Shown here in pieces: positions 16,374-25,356 of a stretch of DNA of 64,000 bases. The translations under genes were made by a program, and so were the position numbers. The DNA is from CAWDVB01 sp963824105 (GTDB taxonomy: Bacteria > Actinomycetota > Actinomycetes > Propionibacteriales > Nocardioidaceae): assembly GCA_963824105.1 (NCBI GenBank), contig CAWGNN010000006.1, positions 310,001 to 374,000 of the forward strand, read 5' to 3'. The stretch's first letter is position 1. Every line of letters starts with the position of its first letter. The notes beneath the pieces are model-generated. The model did not search any database, was not told where the DNA came from, and worked only from the letters and a program-made list of their open reading frames with translations.

Positions 16374-19192
16374 CTGACCCGTCTCCGTGACGGCGCTGCC
16401 AGAACGACAGCGAGGAGAAGGCCGATCAGCTGCCCGCCCACCAACCAGGGCCGGGTGCGATCGGGCGTGACCACGAGGGCGTCGTTCCTGGCTGTAGGCA
16501 CCAGCTCCCACGTTCGCGAGCCCGGGCGCAGCGCGCTGGCCGGGGAGAAGGCACCCGCGGCGGAGTCGAACGCGGCGCTCACCGCGGTGTCGGCGGGGTT
16601 CGGGAGGTAGACGTACCTCACTCCGTAGCCGGCGACCGCGCTCGCGGCGGCCACGCTGGGGCGCGAGATCAGCGTGGCCACCGCCTGGGTGAGCTGCTCC
16701 TGGGTGGAGGCGGTCGGGAGGACCGACTCGTCGCCGAGTCCGATCTCGTGCCCACGCAGGACGGTGTAGGTGAAGTGATCCTGGGCGCCCTCGATCTCCA
16801 GGGTTCCGTCAGGACCGCGGGTGGACCCGGCCTGGAGGAGGTAGGCCGGCACGTTGCTGCTCGGCTGGACGGTCAGCGGACCCCCACTCCCCACGACCAG
16901 CCACCAGCCGAGGGTCCCCAAGGGCACGGCGATCGCCGCCAGCGCTACCAGCAGCGTGAGCGGCTGGCTCCAGCCGAATGAGCGTCCGGCGAGGGCAGCC
17001 CGCAGCCGGGTACCTGCGACCGCGCCGGAGAAGATCAGGGCTGCGAAGGCGAGGACGGTCGGTACGCCGACCCAGATCGGCTGCGGCTGGCTCCCCCCTG
17101 GCGGGACGACCCGCAGGTAGGACAGCGCGGCTGCGGTCGTGAGACCGAAGAGAGTCACCGCCCAGCTCACGACGGCCGGGCCGCGGCCGGAGGTGCGCAC
17201 CACGGCACCGATCGCTGCCACGACGACGGCGACCGAGAGCCACGCGGGCGCCGCTCCGACGGATCCGGGCCGTCCCAGGAGGAGATCCCACGACCCGTGG
17301 GACCCGATCAGCCCGGGAACCTGCCACCCTGCTTCGGTGAACCAGGACAGAGGGTCGCCGAGGAACCACACGGAGAGACTCCAGGGCGCCAGTAGCAGGA
17401 AGGCGATCACGAGGGACCAGCCCGCCTGAAGCGCGGCACGCAGCCCCGGACGGCCGCCGATCGGCACCAGGGTGGCCAGGACGAGGACGAGTGCCACCCC
17501 AGCGAGCACGAGCACAACGGGCGCGAAGGCTGCTGCCAGCGCGAGCCAGAGCGCGGCTCGCCAAACAGCCCGACGCCGTCGGTCGCGTTCGGGATATGTC
17601 GTCAGGTCGACCAGCACGGCAACCAGGTGCGGCAACACGATGAGGAAGACCACCGTGCCCAGCCGTCCCTGCTGCACCGACCCGGTCGCGACGGGGAGCA
17701 GTGCGTAGGTGACCGTGGCCCAGATCGCGGGGATGCCGGAGGCGAGCAGGCGTCGGGCGAGGCGGAGAGCGCCCAGCGCGCTCAGCGGCACCGCCATCAG
17801 CAGCAGGATCTGTACCACCCAGTCCGTGTGCCCTCCGAGCAGGAAGGCTGCCGCAGCCAAGGGCAGCACGTAGGGGGCAGCGGGCGCGTTCGATCCGACC
17901 CCGAGGGGGTGCCAGCTCTCGACGTACGTCGCCCAAAGATGGGAAGGGCCGTTGATTGCCGGAGGCAGCGCACCTCCCACCGGCACTCCGGTGAGGAGAC
18001 CTTGCGCGGCCACGAGGGCAGCGATGGTGAGAGCGGTTCCGATGAGGAAGGCCCGACTGGTCAGGATGGCCCGGAGGGTGGAGAAGGCGCCGTCGGCCTC
18101 GGTCTGCTCCGCGTCCTCCTCCCAGATCTCCGTCGGCGCCGGGGTCTCGATCACCAGCGAGACCAGCGTCCGCAGGATCTCCACCAGGTGGTCGAAGCCG
18201 ACACGCAGCGGCAGCCACCACGGCGGCAGCAGGAAGGCAACCTGGTGGGCGCCGAGGACATTGGTACGCCTTCGGCGACGGCGCCCGCGAACGATCCTCC
18301 ACGGCCGGAGCAACGTGGCGCTGACCGACACCAACTCGTCCCATGCCTCTCCGGGTGCCCGGATGAGCAGGAGCCCGACCACACGCAGTAGTCCGAAGAC
18401 GAGGACGCGGAGGAGCACGAGCGGCAGCCGGGCGAGGGAGACGTTGGTGGCCAGCGTGTAGAAGGCGGCGATCCGCTCGGACCTGCGGATGTGCCGGGTC
18501 AGCGAGGAGGCTCTCAGCCCGCGATGAGCCGCCTCGGCATGGAACACCACGGCCGCGGGGGCCACCACGGTGGTGTAGCCGGCGCGGGCAGCTCGCCAGC
18601 CGAAGTCGACGTCGGTGCCGGTGACCGGGAGGGCATCGTCGAAGCCCAGCCGCTCCAGGACGTCGCGACGGACAAGCATCCCGGCTGTGTTGACCGCGAG
18701 CACGCGGCTGATCTGGTCATGCTGTCCCTGGTCGTACTCGCCTCGCTCGAGGCCGGTCTCCCGACGCCCGGTGTGGGACAGGGACACCCCGACCTCCAAC
18801 AGCCGCCGGAGAGAAGGCCACTCCCGTAGCTTCGGCCCGACGATGGTCGCGGAGGGGTGTTCCTCGCGGGCGGTGAGGAGCTGTTCGAGGCAGTCCTCAC
18901 TGGGGCGGCTGTCGTCGTGGAGCAGCCAGATCCATTCGTCTGCGTCGTCCTGGGCCCCGAGCGCGTCGAGACCCGCTCGCACACTGCCCGCGTAGGTGGT
19001 CTGGGAGGAGACCGTCAACACGGCTTCCTCGGTCAGACGACGACGCAGCAGCGCCAGGGACGCCCCACCCGTGCCGCTCTCGACAGCGACTGCTCGATCG
19101 ACCGGCCGACTCTGCTGCTCGACGCCGTCGAGGACCGGCCCGAGCCAGCGCTCGCCGTCATGGCTGACCAGCAGCGCCGTCACGTGCGTCAC
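16370..19192 (-). CDS. large membrane glycosyltransferase family 2 protein
   Basis: A 940-residue protein. Residues 1-230 form a GT-A domain: MTHVTALLVSHDGERWLGPV at the N-terminus, WIWLLHDDSRPSEDCLEQLL with the DD metal site, VTGTDVDFGWRAARAGYTTV and a VVFHAEAAH segment. The remainder is mostly hydrophobic with a dozen or more predicted membrane helices, and a hydrophilic region near the C-terminus. The layout is that of actinobacterial GT2 proteins found next to DUF5719 and WhiB2. The sugar donor and product are unknown; location in the cytoplasmic membrane is clear. The GTG at 19192 gives the full GT domain. The gene is transcribed with DUF5719 (4-bp overlap). Confidence 0.88.
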   Translation of the reverse strand: MTHVTALLVSHDGERWLGPVLDGVEQQSRPVDRAVAVESGTGGASLALLRRRLTEEAVLTVSSQTTYAGSVRAGLDALGAQDDADEWIWLLHDDSRPSEDCLEQLLTAREEHPSATIVGPKLREWPSLRRLLEVGVSLSHTGRRETGLERGEYDQGQHDQISRVLAVNTAGMLVRRDVLERLGFDDALPVTGTDVDFGWRAARAGYTTVVAPAAVVFHAEAAHRGLRASSLTRHIRRSERIAAFYTLATNVSLARLPLVLLRVLVFGLLRVVGLLLIRAPGEAWDELVSVSATLLRPWRIVRGRRRRRRTNVLGAHQVAFLLPPWWLPLRVGFDHLVEILRTLVSLVIETPAPTEIWEEDAEQTEADGAFSTLRAILTSRAFLIGTALTIAALVAAQGLLTGVPVGGALPPAINGPSHLWATYVESWHPLGVGSNAPAAPYVLPLAAAAFLLGGHTDWVVQILLLMAVPLSALGALRLARRLLASGIPAIWATVTYALLPVATGSVQQGRLGTVVFLIVLPHLVAVLVDLTTYPERDRRRRAVWRAALWLALAAAFAPVVLVLAGVALVLVLATLVPIGGRPGLRAALQAGWSLVIAFLLLAPWSLSVWFLGDPLSWFTEAGWQVPGLIGSHGSWDLLLGRPGSVGAAPAWLSVAVVVAAIGAVVRTSGRGPAVVSWAVTLFGLTTAAALSYLRVVPPGGSQPQPIWVGVPTVLAFAALIFSGAVAGTRLRAALAGRSFGWSQPLTLLVALAAIAVPLGTLGWWLVVGSGGPLTVQPSSNVPAYLLQAGSTRGPDGTLEIEGAQDHFTYTVLRGHEIGLGDESVLPTASTQEQLTQAVATLISRPSVAAASAVAGYGVRYVYLPNPADTAVSAAFDSAAGAFSPASALRPGSRTWELVPTARNDALVVTPDRTRPWLVGGQLIGLLLAVVLAAPSRRRVR

Positions 19193-19293
19193 GGCGTCCC
19201 ACTGTAGTGGGGAGTGTCATGGCGCCAGCCGGTCACTCACCCCGGAGCCGGAAACCCAGGCAGCGGCCAGCCCGTCAGAGCGAGCTCTCGGGG

Positions 19294-19548
19294 CTAGACA
19301 GCGCGTTTCTTGAGCTTGCGGCGCTCCCGCTCGGACAGACCGCCCCAGATGCCGAAGCGCTCGTCATGAGCCAGGGCGTACTCCAGGCACTCGTCGCGGA
19401 CGTCACAGGTGAGGCACACCCGCTTGGCATCCCTGGTCGAGCCGCCCTTCTCCGGGAAGAACGCCTCGGGGTCGGTCTCGGCGCACAGCGCGCGCTCCTG
19501 CCAACCCATCACCTCGGCTTCGCCGTCGAGCACTAGCAGATCTCGCAC
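19294..19548 (-). CDS. whiB2: WhiB2-type iron-sulfur transcription factor
   Basis: An 84-residue WhiB protein. Four cysteines (C22, C45, C48, C54 in WQERALCAETD, RVCLTCDVRDEC) bind a 4Fe-4S cluster. The GIWGGLSERERRKLKK stretch is the beta-turn plus basic DNA-binding tail. The PEAFFPEKGGSTRDAK block matches the WhiB2/WhiB (WhmD) branch, which controls septation and is essential in mycobacteria and needed for sporulation septation in Streptomyces. Neighbourhood (DUF3499, zincin, cofD/fbiA, GDP-mannose pyrophosphorylase) supports this branch. A 238-bp intergenic region separates it from the divergent cofD and probably holds both promoters. Confidence 0.93.
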   Translation of the reverse strand: MRDLLVLDGEAEVMGWQERALCAETDPEAFFPEKGGSTRDAKRVCLTCDVRDECLEYALAHDERFGIWGGLSERERRKLKKRAV

Positions 19549-19750
19549 GGTACTTGCCCTCTCGACCCGCGGGGCCCCTCGCCGACCCCTGCAATGGTGT
19601 TCATGCCTGTTCGGATCCGTGACCCGTTGCCCTCGAACCTCCGGGGGCGACTGACTTATCGGCTGACCTGAACGACACGTGTGGAATTACATCCCTGTTC
19701 TTCCCACTTCGTCAACCCCTATCTGGTAATGGGAGTCAGAAGACCCCAAG

Positions 19751-19778
19751 TTGACCGATCCCTCCCCGACCCGATAAA
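19751..19778 (+). promoter_or_regulatory. putative cofD promoter
   Basis: TTGACC at 19751-19756, a 16-bp gap, then GATAAA at 19773-19778 form a good match to a vegetative sigma-factor promoter in an otherwise GC-rich region. A transcription start about 7-9 bp further on would fall at or next to the cofD ATG at 19787, so the mRNA could be leaderless. The only ribosome-binding-like sequence, AAAGG, would then lie upstream of the transcript. Confidence 0.5.
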
Positions 19779-19786
19779 AGGCCCCC

Positions 19787-20824
19787 ATGACTCCCCCTGA
19801 TTCCCAAATGCTCCCCCGCAAGGTGACGGTGCTCAGCGGAGGGGTGGGCGGCGCCCGCTTCCTGCTGGGGCTGCGCCACCTCCTCGGCTCCGAGCTGGAG
19901 GGTTCGAGCGACGCGTCCCCCATCACCGTGGTGGCGAACACCGGTGACGACCTGTGGGTGCACGGGCTCAAGGTCTGCCCCGACCTCGACACGGTGATGT
20001 ACACCCTCGGTGGCGGCATCGACTCCGGACGTGGCTGGGGACGCGTCGACGAGACCTGGCATGCCAAGGAGGAGCTCGCCGCGTACGGCGTCGAGCCCAG
20101 CTGGTTCGGCCTCGGGGACCGCGACCTGGCCACACATCTGGTCCGCACGCAGATGCTGGAAGCGGGATACCCCCTGAGCCAGGTCACCGAAGCGCTGTGC
20201 CGCCGATGGACGCCCGGAGTGCGGCTCCTGCCGATGTCCGACGAGCGCGTCGAGACCCACATCGTGATCGACGACGCCGAGCAGCCGTCGGGTCGACGGG
20301 TGGTCCACTTCCAGGAGTACTGGATCCGGCTCGGAGCGCAGGTGCCTGCCCGTGCTGTCGTGCCCGTCGGCCTGGACGAGGCCCGGCCGGCTCCCGGCGT
20401 CGTCGACGCGATCCTCGGCGCGGACGTCGTGATCGTCCCGCCGTCCAACCCTGTCGTCTCAGTCGGCATGATCCTCGCGGTGCCGGGCATCCGCGAGGCC
20501 CTGCGGGAAACTCCCGCCCCGGTCGTCGGGCTCTCCCCCATCGTCGCCGGTGCACACGTCCGGGGCATGGCGGCTCAGCTGCTGGAGTCGATCGGCGTGG
20601 AGGTCTCTGCCGCGGCCGTGGCCGCCCACTACGGCTCTCGTTCCGACTCCGCGGACGGGATCCTCGACGGGTGGCTGCTGGACACCCAGGACGCCGCGCT
20701 GGCCGATGCGGTCGAGGACGCAGGGATCCGCTGCCGCGCCGTTCCGCTGATGATGTCCGATACGGAGGCGACCGCAACCATGGCCGAGGCGGCCTTGGCC
20801 CTGGCGGCCGAGGTGCGCCGGTGA
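19787..20824 (+). CDS. cofD: 2-phospho-L-lactate transferase (CofD/FbiA), F420 biosynthesis
   Basis: A 345-residue enzyme that joins the 2-phospholactate- or PEP-derived guanosine diphosphate intermediate to Fo, making (dehydro-)F420-0. Recognisable motifs are the N-terminal KVTVLSGGVGGARFLLGL, VVANTGDDLWVHGLKVCPDL and DTVMYTLGGGIDSGRGWG, then VIVPPSNPVVSVGMILAVPG. In Actinobacteria the substrate is usually enolpyruvyl-PPG made from PEP (established for FbiA). The ATG at 19787 is preferred; a short N-terminal extension precedes the conserved KVTVLSGG. Its stop overlaps the GTG of cofE (GTGA), so the two F420 genes form an operon. Confidence 0.93.
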   Translation: MTPPDSQMLPRKVTVLSGGVGGARFLLGLRHLLGSELEGSSDASPITVVANTGDDLWVHGLKVCPDLDTVMYTLGGGIDSGRGWGRVDETWHAKEELAAYGVEPSWFGLGDRDLATHLVRTQMLEAGYPLSQVTEALCRRWTPGVRLLPMSDERVETHIVIDDAEQPSGRRVVHFQEYWIRLGAQVPARAVVPVGLDEARPAPGVVDAILGADVVIVPPSNPVVSVGMILAVPGIREALRETPAPVVGLSPIVAGAHVRGMAAQLLESIGVEVSAAAVAAHYGSRSDSADGILDGWLLDTQDAALADAVEDAGIRCRAVPLMMSDTEATATMAEAALALAAEVRR

Positions 20825-21807
20825 CCGGGCGGGTCGGTGTGATCCCGGTCGCCGGGATCGGAGAGGTGCGCGCCGGCGACGATCTGGCCGAGCTCATCGC
20901 CGAGGCGTGCGAGCTGGAGCCCGATGACATCGTGGTGGTGACCAGCAAGATCGTGAGCAAGGCGGAGGCACGCGCGGCCCGCCGGCCGAAGGACGAGCTG
21001 CTGGCCGGGGAGACCCTGCGGCTGGTCGCGCGGCGCGCAGGGCTCAGCGTGGTGCGCACCCGGCTGGGTCTGGTGATGGCCGGCGCCGGGATCGATGCGT
21101 CCAACACCGAGCCTGGGACGAGTCTGCTGCTCCCCCTCGATCCCGATGGTTCCGCGCGCCGGATCCGAGACGGCTTGCGCTCACGGACCGGCCTTCGGCT
21201 CGGCATCGTCGTCTCCGACACCGCAGGACGAGCGTGGCGACGGGGACAGACCGACATCGCCATCGGCGCGGCCGGGATCGTCGTGGCCGACAACCATGCC
21301 GGCAGGGTCGACCCGTACGGCAACCAGCTCGCCGTGACCGAGCCCGCGATCGCCGACGAGCTCGCCGCAGCGGCGGACCTGGTCAAGCAGAAGCTGTCGC
21401 GGTGTCCGGTTGCGGTGATCCGGGGACTTCCGCACCTGGTCGTTGACGAGGACGGCGACGGCGCGGCTTCCCTGATCCGCGCCGAGGACGAGGATCTCTT
21501 CGGCCTCGGAGCCCGGCAGGCCGTGCTCGTTGCCGCCGGTTTGGAGGACGTCACGGCTTCGGCGTTCGGAGAAGCCGAGTCCGGCGAGTCACTCAGCGAG
21601 TTCCTGGCCAGGCTGGGCACGCCCGATGCATCGGTTCGCACTGCGGTCCACGAGGGGCACGTCGCGGTCACGGTGAGCGGGAGCCACCCGCACCAGATCG
21701 GACGGATCACCGCCCTGGTCGACGTCGTGGCCACCGCATGCGGGTGGCGATCAGAGTGGGAGACGGCCTCCGGCGCGTCGGCCACGGCACGTCTCCGGCC
21801 CGCCTAG
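20821..21807 (+). CDS. cofE: coenzyme F420-0:L-glutamate ligase (CofE/FbiB N-terminal type)
   Basis: A 328-residue protein from the GTG overlapping cofD. The CofE domain spans about residues 1-245: VIPVAGIGEVRAGDDLAELI, DIVVVTSKIVSKAEAR, RLGLVMAGAGIDASNTEPG, IVVSDTAGRAWRRGQTDIAI and VDPYGNQLAVTEPAIADELA. It adds gamma-linked glutamates to F420-0. Mycobacterial FbiB (about 448 residues) carries a C-terminal FMN nitroreductase domain that reduces dehydro-F420-0. Here only about 85 residues follow, with no FMN-binding pattern. The reductase step must therefore be supplied elsewhere if this strain uses the PEP route. No frameshift is visible at the 3' end, and the next gene begins 66 bp on. Confidence 0.9.
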   Translation: MTGRVGVIPVAGIGEVRAGDDLAELIAEACELEPDDIVVVTSKIVSKAEARAARRPKDELLAGETLRLVARRAGLSVVRTRLGLVMAGAGIDASNTEPGTSLLLPLDPDGSARRIRDGLRSRTGLRLGIVVSDTAGRAWRRGQTDIAIGAAGIVVADNHAGRVDPYGNQLAVTEPAIADELAAAADLVKQKLSRCPVAVIRGLPHLVVDEDGDGAASLIRAEDEDLFGLGARQAVLVAAGLEDVTASAFGEAESGESLSEFLARLGTPDASVRTAVHEGHVAVTVSGSHPHQIGRITALVDVVATACGWRSEWETASGASATARLRPA

Positions 21808-21873
21808 ACCCCTCGCGGCGGTGGCCCACAGCTCTTGTCGACGCACCACGGCTCCCCCGCGCCCTCTGACGGG

Positions 21874-22929
21874 TCAGCCCGAGAAGGTCTCCTCGCACCC
21901 CACCCGAGCGCCCGCGGCCACCACCGCGTCGGCGGGCACCCGTCCCGCGTCGCCCAGAGCCGCTCCCTCGACGAGCGCCGACGGGCCCACGTAGGCCTCG
22001 GGACCGATCACGCTCCCGGTCACCCGCGCGTCACGGCCGATATGGGCGTGCGCCATCACGATGCTTCCCTCGACCCGGGCTCCGGACTCGATCACCGCGC
22101 CCTCCTCCACGACCGAGCCGTCGGATACCTCTCCGCCGACGAGCGCGCCGGAGTCGATGATCCGATCGGCCGGGAGTCCACCGTCGTAGCGTGGCGCGAC
22201 GCCGGTGACGACATCGCGAGACGCAGCCACCAGGGCTTCGGGAGTGCCAACATCACGCCAGTAGGCGTTCTCGACGTACCCGACGATCAGCGCGCCGTCG
22301 GCGATCAGGCCGGGGAAGGTCTCTCGCTCGACCGACACCTCGCGACCCTCCGGGATGGTGTCCAGGACGCGACGACGGAAGACGTAGCAGCCGGCATTGA
22401 TCTGGCGGGTGGCCGGGGTGTCGGACTTCTCCACGAAGGCGGTGACTCGACCCTCGGCATCTGTGGGGACGCAGCCGAATGCCCGTGCGTCAGGGACCTC
22501 GACCAGGTGCAGCGAGACGTCCGGAAGACGACCCTCTCGGAGGGTGTCGAAGTCGGCGAGCTGGTCAGGGATCGAGTGTCCGGACAGGACGTCGCCGTTC
22601 AGGATCACGATGGGGGCGTCCGGGTCGTCGGCCAGGGCAGAGGCCACGTTGCGCAGCGCGCCCCCGGTACCCAACGGGACCTCCTCGCGTACGTAGCTGA
22701 TGTGAACGCCGTACCGTTCACCGTCGCCCAGCACAGCCACGAACGCGTCCGCCTTGTACGAGGTCGCCATCACCACGTGCTCGATCCCGGCTGCGGCGAG
22801 CTTGGTGAGCTGGTGGGTCAGGAACGGCACTCCCCCGACGTTCAGCAAGTGTTTGGGGCGTCGTTCGGTCAACGGGAGCAGCCGGGTGCCGAAGCCCCCG
22901 GCGACAATGATCGCCTCGGTCGCAGTCAC
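21874..22929 (-). CDS. manB: mannose-1-phosphate guanylyltransferase (GDP-mannose pyrophosphorylase)
   Basis: A 351-residue nucleotidyltransferase from the GTG at 22929. The Rossmann-like catalytic domain opens TEAIIVAGGFGTRLLPLTER with RPKHLLNVGGVPF, then PLGTGGALRNV, IVILNGDVLSG and NAGCYVFRR. The C-terminal part is a left-handed beta-helix of hexapeptide-like repeats (SGALVGGEVSDGSVVEEGAV and following). This matches actinobacterial ManB (Rv3264c type), which makes GDP-mannose for mannolipids, glycans and glycoproteins. A general sugar-1-phosphate nucleotidyltransferase is the alternative. It is convergent with cofE and divergent from TIGR03089, with 32 bp between starts. Confidence 0.85.
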   Translation of the reverse strand: MTATEAIIVAGGFGTRLLPLTERRPKHLLNVGGVPFLTHQLTKLAAAGIEHVVMATSYKADAFVAVLGDGERYGVHISYVREEVPLGTGGALRNVASALADDPDAPIVILNGDVLSGHSIPDQLADFDTLREGRLPDVSLHLVEVPDARAFGCVPTDAEGRVTAFVEKSDTPATRQINAGCYVFRRRVLDTIPEGREVSVERETFPGLIADGALIVGYVENAYWRDVGTPEALVAASRDVVTGVAPRYDGGLPADRIIDSGALVGGEVSDGSVVEEGAVIESGARVEGSIVMAHAHIGRDARVTGSVIGPEAYVGPSALVEGAALGDAGRVPADAVVAAGARVGCEETFSG

Positions 22930-22961
22930 GCCGCCATCCTGCCATCCCCTACCCTTCCGGA

Positions 22962-23687
22962 GTGCGTTCACAGACCTTCGCCGACGCCCTGTCCCACCGT
23001 GTGAAGACCGCGGCCGGCACACCCCTGGTGGTCCACTACGACCACTCCGCAGGAAGCCGGGTCGAGCTGAGCGGCATCACGTTCGCGAACTGGGTAGCCA
23101 AGACCTCGTCGCTCGCGGTCGACGTCCTCGGACTGGAACGAGGCGACCGGGTGCTCCTGGATCTGCCGGCGCACTGGATCGAGGTCGTCTGGGTCGGCGC
23201 CGCTCTCAACGTCGGGCTCGTGCTTACCGACGACCCGTCCTCGGCCGGCCTGGTGGTGGTCGGACCCGACGGGCTCGAGGGCTCCTACGGCTCCGCCCAG
23301 GTGGTGGCGACCAGCCTCCATCCCTTCGCGCTCCGATTCGACTCCGCGTTGCCCGCAGAGGTCGTCGACTTCGGAGCGGAGGTCTTCGGGCAGCCCGACG
23401 CCTTCGCGCCCTACGACCCGCCGGACCACGACGACGCCGCGTTGGAGTCCACCGGAGCGGCCGGAGCACGGACGCGGACCATGACCGAGCTCCTCGACGA
23501 AGCGGCGGCGGTCGAGCCGGGGAACCGGACGATCACCGACGTGCCGTGCCGGAGGCACCCGAGCCTGCTGCTCGGCCCACTGCTGGGCGGCGGGGTCACG
23601 GTCTGGTCCACCGGCGGCGACGCCGCTCAGTGGGCGGACGCAATGCGCGCCGAGCGGATCACCGCGGAGGTGAGGCAGGGGGTCTAG
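22962..23687 (+). CDS. TIGR03089 family protein (acyl-CoA synthetase-like fragment)
   Basis: A 241-residue protein from the GTG at 22962. It resembles the N-terminal part of AMP-forming acyl-CoA synthetases (ITFANWVAKTSSLAVDVLGL, RGDRVLLDLPAHWIEVVWVG) but lacks the adenylation motifs and C-terminal domain. This short form is a recognised actinobacterial family (TIGR03089) of unknown function, usually next to cell wall polysaccharide genes (Rv3268 in M. tuberculosis, from memory). It is probably non-catalytic. Its TAG stop overlaps the stop of the convergent wzt gene within the shared sequence CTAG at 23684-23687. Confidence 0.85.
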   Translation: MRSQTFADALSHRVKTAAGTPLVVHYDHSAGSRVELSGITFANWVAKTSSLAVDVLGLERGDRVLLDLPAHWIEVVWVGAALNVGLVLTDDPSSAGLVVVGPDGLEGSYGSAQVVATSLHPFALRFDSALPAEVVDFGAEVFGQPDAFAPYDPPDHDDAALESTGAAGARTRTMTELLDEAAAVEPGNRTITDVPCRRHPSLLLGPLLGGGVTVWSTGGDAAQWADAMRAERITAEVRQGV

Positions 23688-24466
23688 ATGTCAGCACCCA
23701 GCTCGGCCTCGAGCTCCTCCACGAACTCCTCCCCGTCCTCGCCGTCGTCGTAGTGGAGGTACTTGATCCCCTCGTCCACGTCGCCGTCGAACCCGAGACG
23801 GCCACTCTCGAGCACCAGCACCCGATCGCACATCCGGCGAACTGACTCGGCAGCGTGACTGACATAGAACATCGTGCGGCCCTCGGCCCGAACCTCGTCC
23901 ATGCGCACCAGGCACTTGCGCTTGAACGGCTTGTCACCGACCGCGAGCGCCTCGTCGACCAGGAAGATGTCGGAGTCGACGTGAACGGCCACTGCGAAGC
24001 CGAGCCGGGCGTACATGCCCGAGGAGTAGCGACCCACCGGGACGTTCAGGAACCGGCCGATGTCGGCGAACTCCACGATCTCGTCGTACTTGCGCTTGGT
24101 CTCGGCCGCGGACATGCCGAGGATCGCTGCGTTGAGGAAGAGGTTCTCGCGGCCGGTCAGCTGAGGGTGGAAGCCCGCCCCGGTGGCGATCAGCCCGGCG
24201 ATCCGGCCACGAGTCAGCACCTCGCCCTTGTCCGGTCGCATCACGCCGTTGATCAACTTGAGCAGCGTGCTCTTTCCCGAGCCGTTGAGCCCCATCAGCC
24301 CGACGGAGTCGCCCTGCTCGACGGTGAAGGACACGTCGTCGAGCGCCTTGAACCTCTCGCTGAGCCGATGGCCCTTCGTTGCAGCGACCGCCATCTGCTT
24401 GATGGTGCGGTGGTACTGCAGGCGGAAGTGCTTCTCGACGTTCCTGCAGACAATCGACTCGGCCAT
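23684..24466 (-). CDS. wzt: ABC transporter ATPase for polysaccharide export (Wzt-like)
   Basis: 260 residues. Walker A is GLNGSGKSTLLKLINGV (about residue 60). The signature loop is the YSSGMYARLGFAVAV variant typical of Wzt/TagH/RfbE-type exporters, and Walker B is DIFLVDEALAVGD. The N-terminal FRLQYHRTIKQMAVAATKG extension before the ATPase core is also typical of that group. No C-terminal carbohydrate-binding domain is present, as in Rv3781-type proteins. Its ATG overlaps the permease stop (TGATG). Together with Wzm it should move lipid-linked galactan across the membrane. Confidence 0.9.
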   Translation of the reverse strand: MAESIVCRNVEKHFRLQYHRTIKQMAVAATKGHRLSERFKALDDVSFTVEQGDSVGLMGLNGSGKSTLLKLINGVMRPDKGEVLTRGRIAGLIATGAGFHPQLTGRENLFLNAAILGMSAAETKRKYDEIVEFADIGRFLNVPVGRYSSGMYARLGFAVAVHVDSDIFLVDEALAVGDKPFKRKCLVRMDEVRAEGRTMFYVSHAAESVRRMCDRVLVLESGRLGFDGDVDEGIKYLHYDDGEDGEEFVEELEAELGADI

Positions 24467-25356
24467 CAGAGGTTCTCCGGGAAACGACGCTCGAGGCGGC
24501 TGAACACGTACTGGGCCAACACCATGATGGCGAGCGAGGCGGCCAGGACGAGCACACCTCGCGAAAGCAGATCGGGGGGCATCCCCAGGGTCGCCGCCTC
24601 CTGCGGGTCGCTGGTGGTGCCGGTCCAGAAGCAGCGCTGGCCCAGGAGCACCGCATTGGCAACCGGGTTCAGCAGGTAGATCCACACGTGGGCGGTGCCG
24701 AACCGAGGAGCCACCATCTGGTAGGTGTAGATCATCGGGACGCTGAAGTGAACGAACGTGTTCATGGTGCCGACGAAGTTCTGGAAGTCGCGGACCATCA
24801 CGTTGAGGGCGCTGAAGAGCAGCGCGAGCGCGGTCCCGAAGGTCCCCACCACCAAGAAGGCGAGCACCCCCGCCAGCAGGCCCGTCGGATCGGGCTTCCA
24901 CCCGGACAGGAACGACGCGAGGACCAGGATGAATACCTGCGGGATCGCGTGGTAGAACGAGACGAGCATCGAGGCCACCGGGAACAGCTCCCGAGGCATC
25001 GCCATCTTCTGGACCAGGGCGCGATTGTTCACGATCGACTTGGTGCCCGCGGTGAAGGTGTCGGTGAAGAAGTGCACGAACACGAGTCCGGTGAAGATGT
25101 GAATCCCGAAGTTCTCGACGTTCTTGTGCAGCCCGAGGATGCCGCCGATCACGAAGTAGTACATGAAGAACCGGGTCATCGGCTGGATGTAGGACCAGAT
25201 CAGGCCGAGCACCGAGGCCTGGTAACGCGCGCTGAGCTCGCGTCGCACCAGCAACCACAGCAGGTAACGCTCCCCGAAGACCGCGCCTAGCCCGGTGTGC
25301 GCCGAGGGCGACACCAACGGAGCGTCGACCACCCGTACGGCGTGTGCCTCACTCAC
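24466..25356 (-). CDS. wzm: ABC-2 type polysaccharide export permease (Wzm-like)
   Basis: 296 residues from the GTG at 25356, overlapping the glfT2-like stop by 8 bp. About six membrane helices are visible. A cytoplasmic N-terminal amphipathic segment, RYLLWLLVRRELSARYQASV, and LGLIWSYIQPMTRFFMYYFV are typical of ABC-2 polysaccharide permeases such as Wzm, TagG and RfbD. MVRDFQNFVGTMNTFVHFSVPM is the conserved internal block. It pairs with the ATPase gene immediately downstream. Position between the galactofuranosyltransferase and the ATPase makes galactan the likely cargo (inference supported by the mycobacterial Rv3781-Rv3783 set). Confidence 0.9.
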   Translation of the reverse strand: MSEAHAVRVVDAPLVSPSAHTGLGAVFGERYLLWLLVRRELSARYQASVLGLIWSYIQPMTRFFMYYFVIGGILGLHKNVENFGIHIFTGLVFVHFFTDTFTAGTKSIVNNRALVQKMAMPRELFPVASMLVSFYHAIPQVFILVLASFLSGWKPDPTGLLAGVLAFLVVGTFGTALALLFSALNVMVRDFQNFVGTMNTFVHFSVPMIYTYQMVAPRFGTAHVWIYLLNPVANAVLLGQRCFWTGTTSDPQEAATLGMPPDLLSRGVLVLAASLAIMVLAQYVFSRLERRFPENL

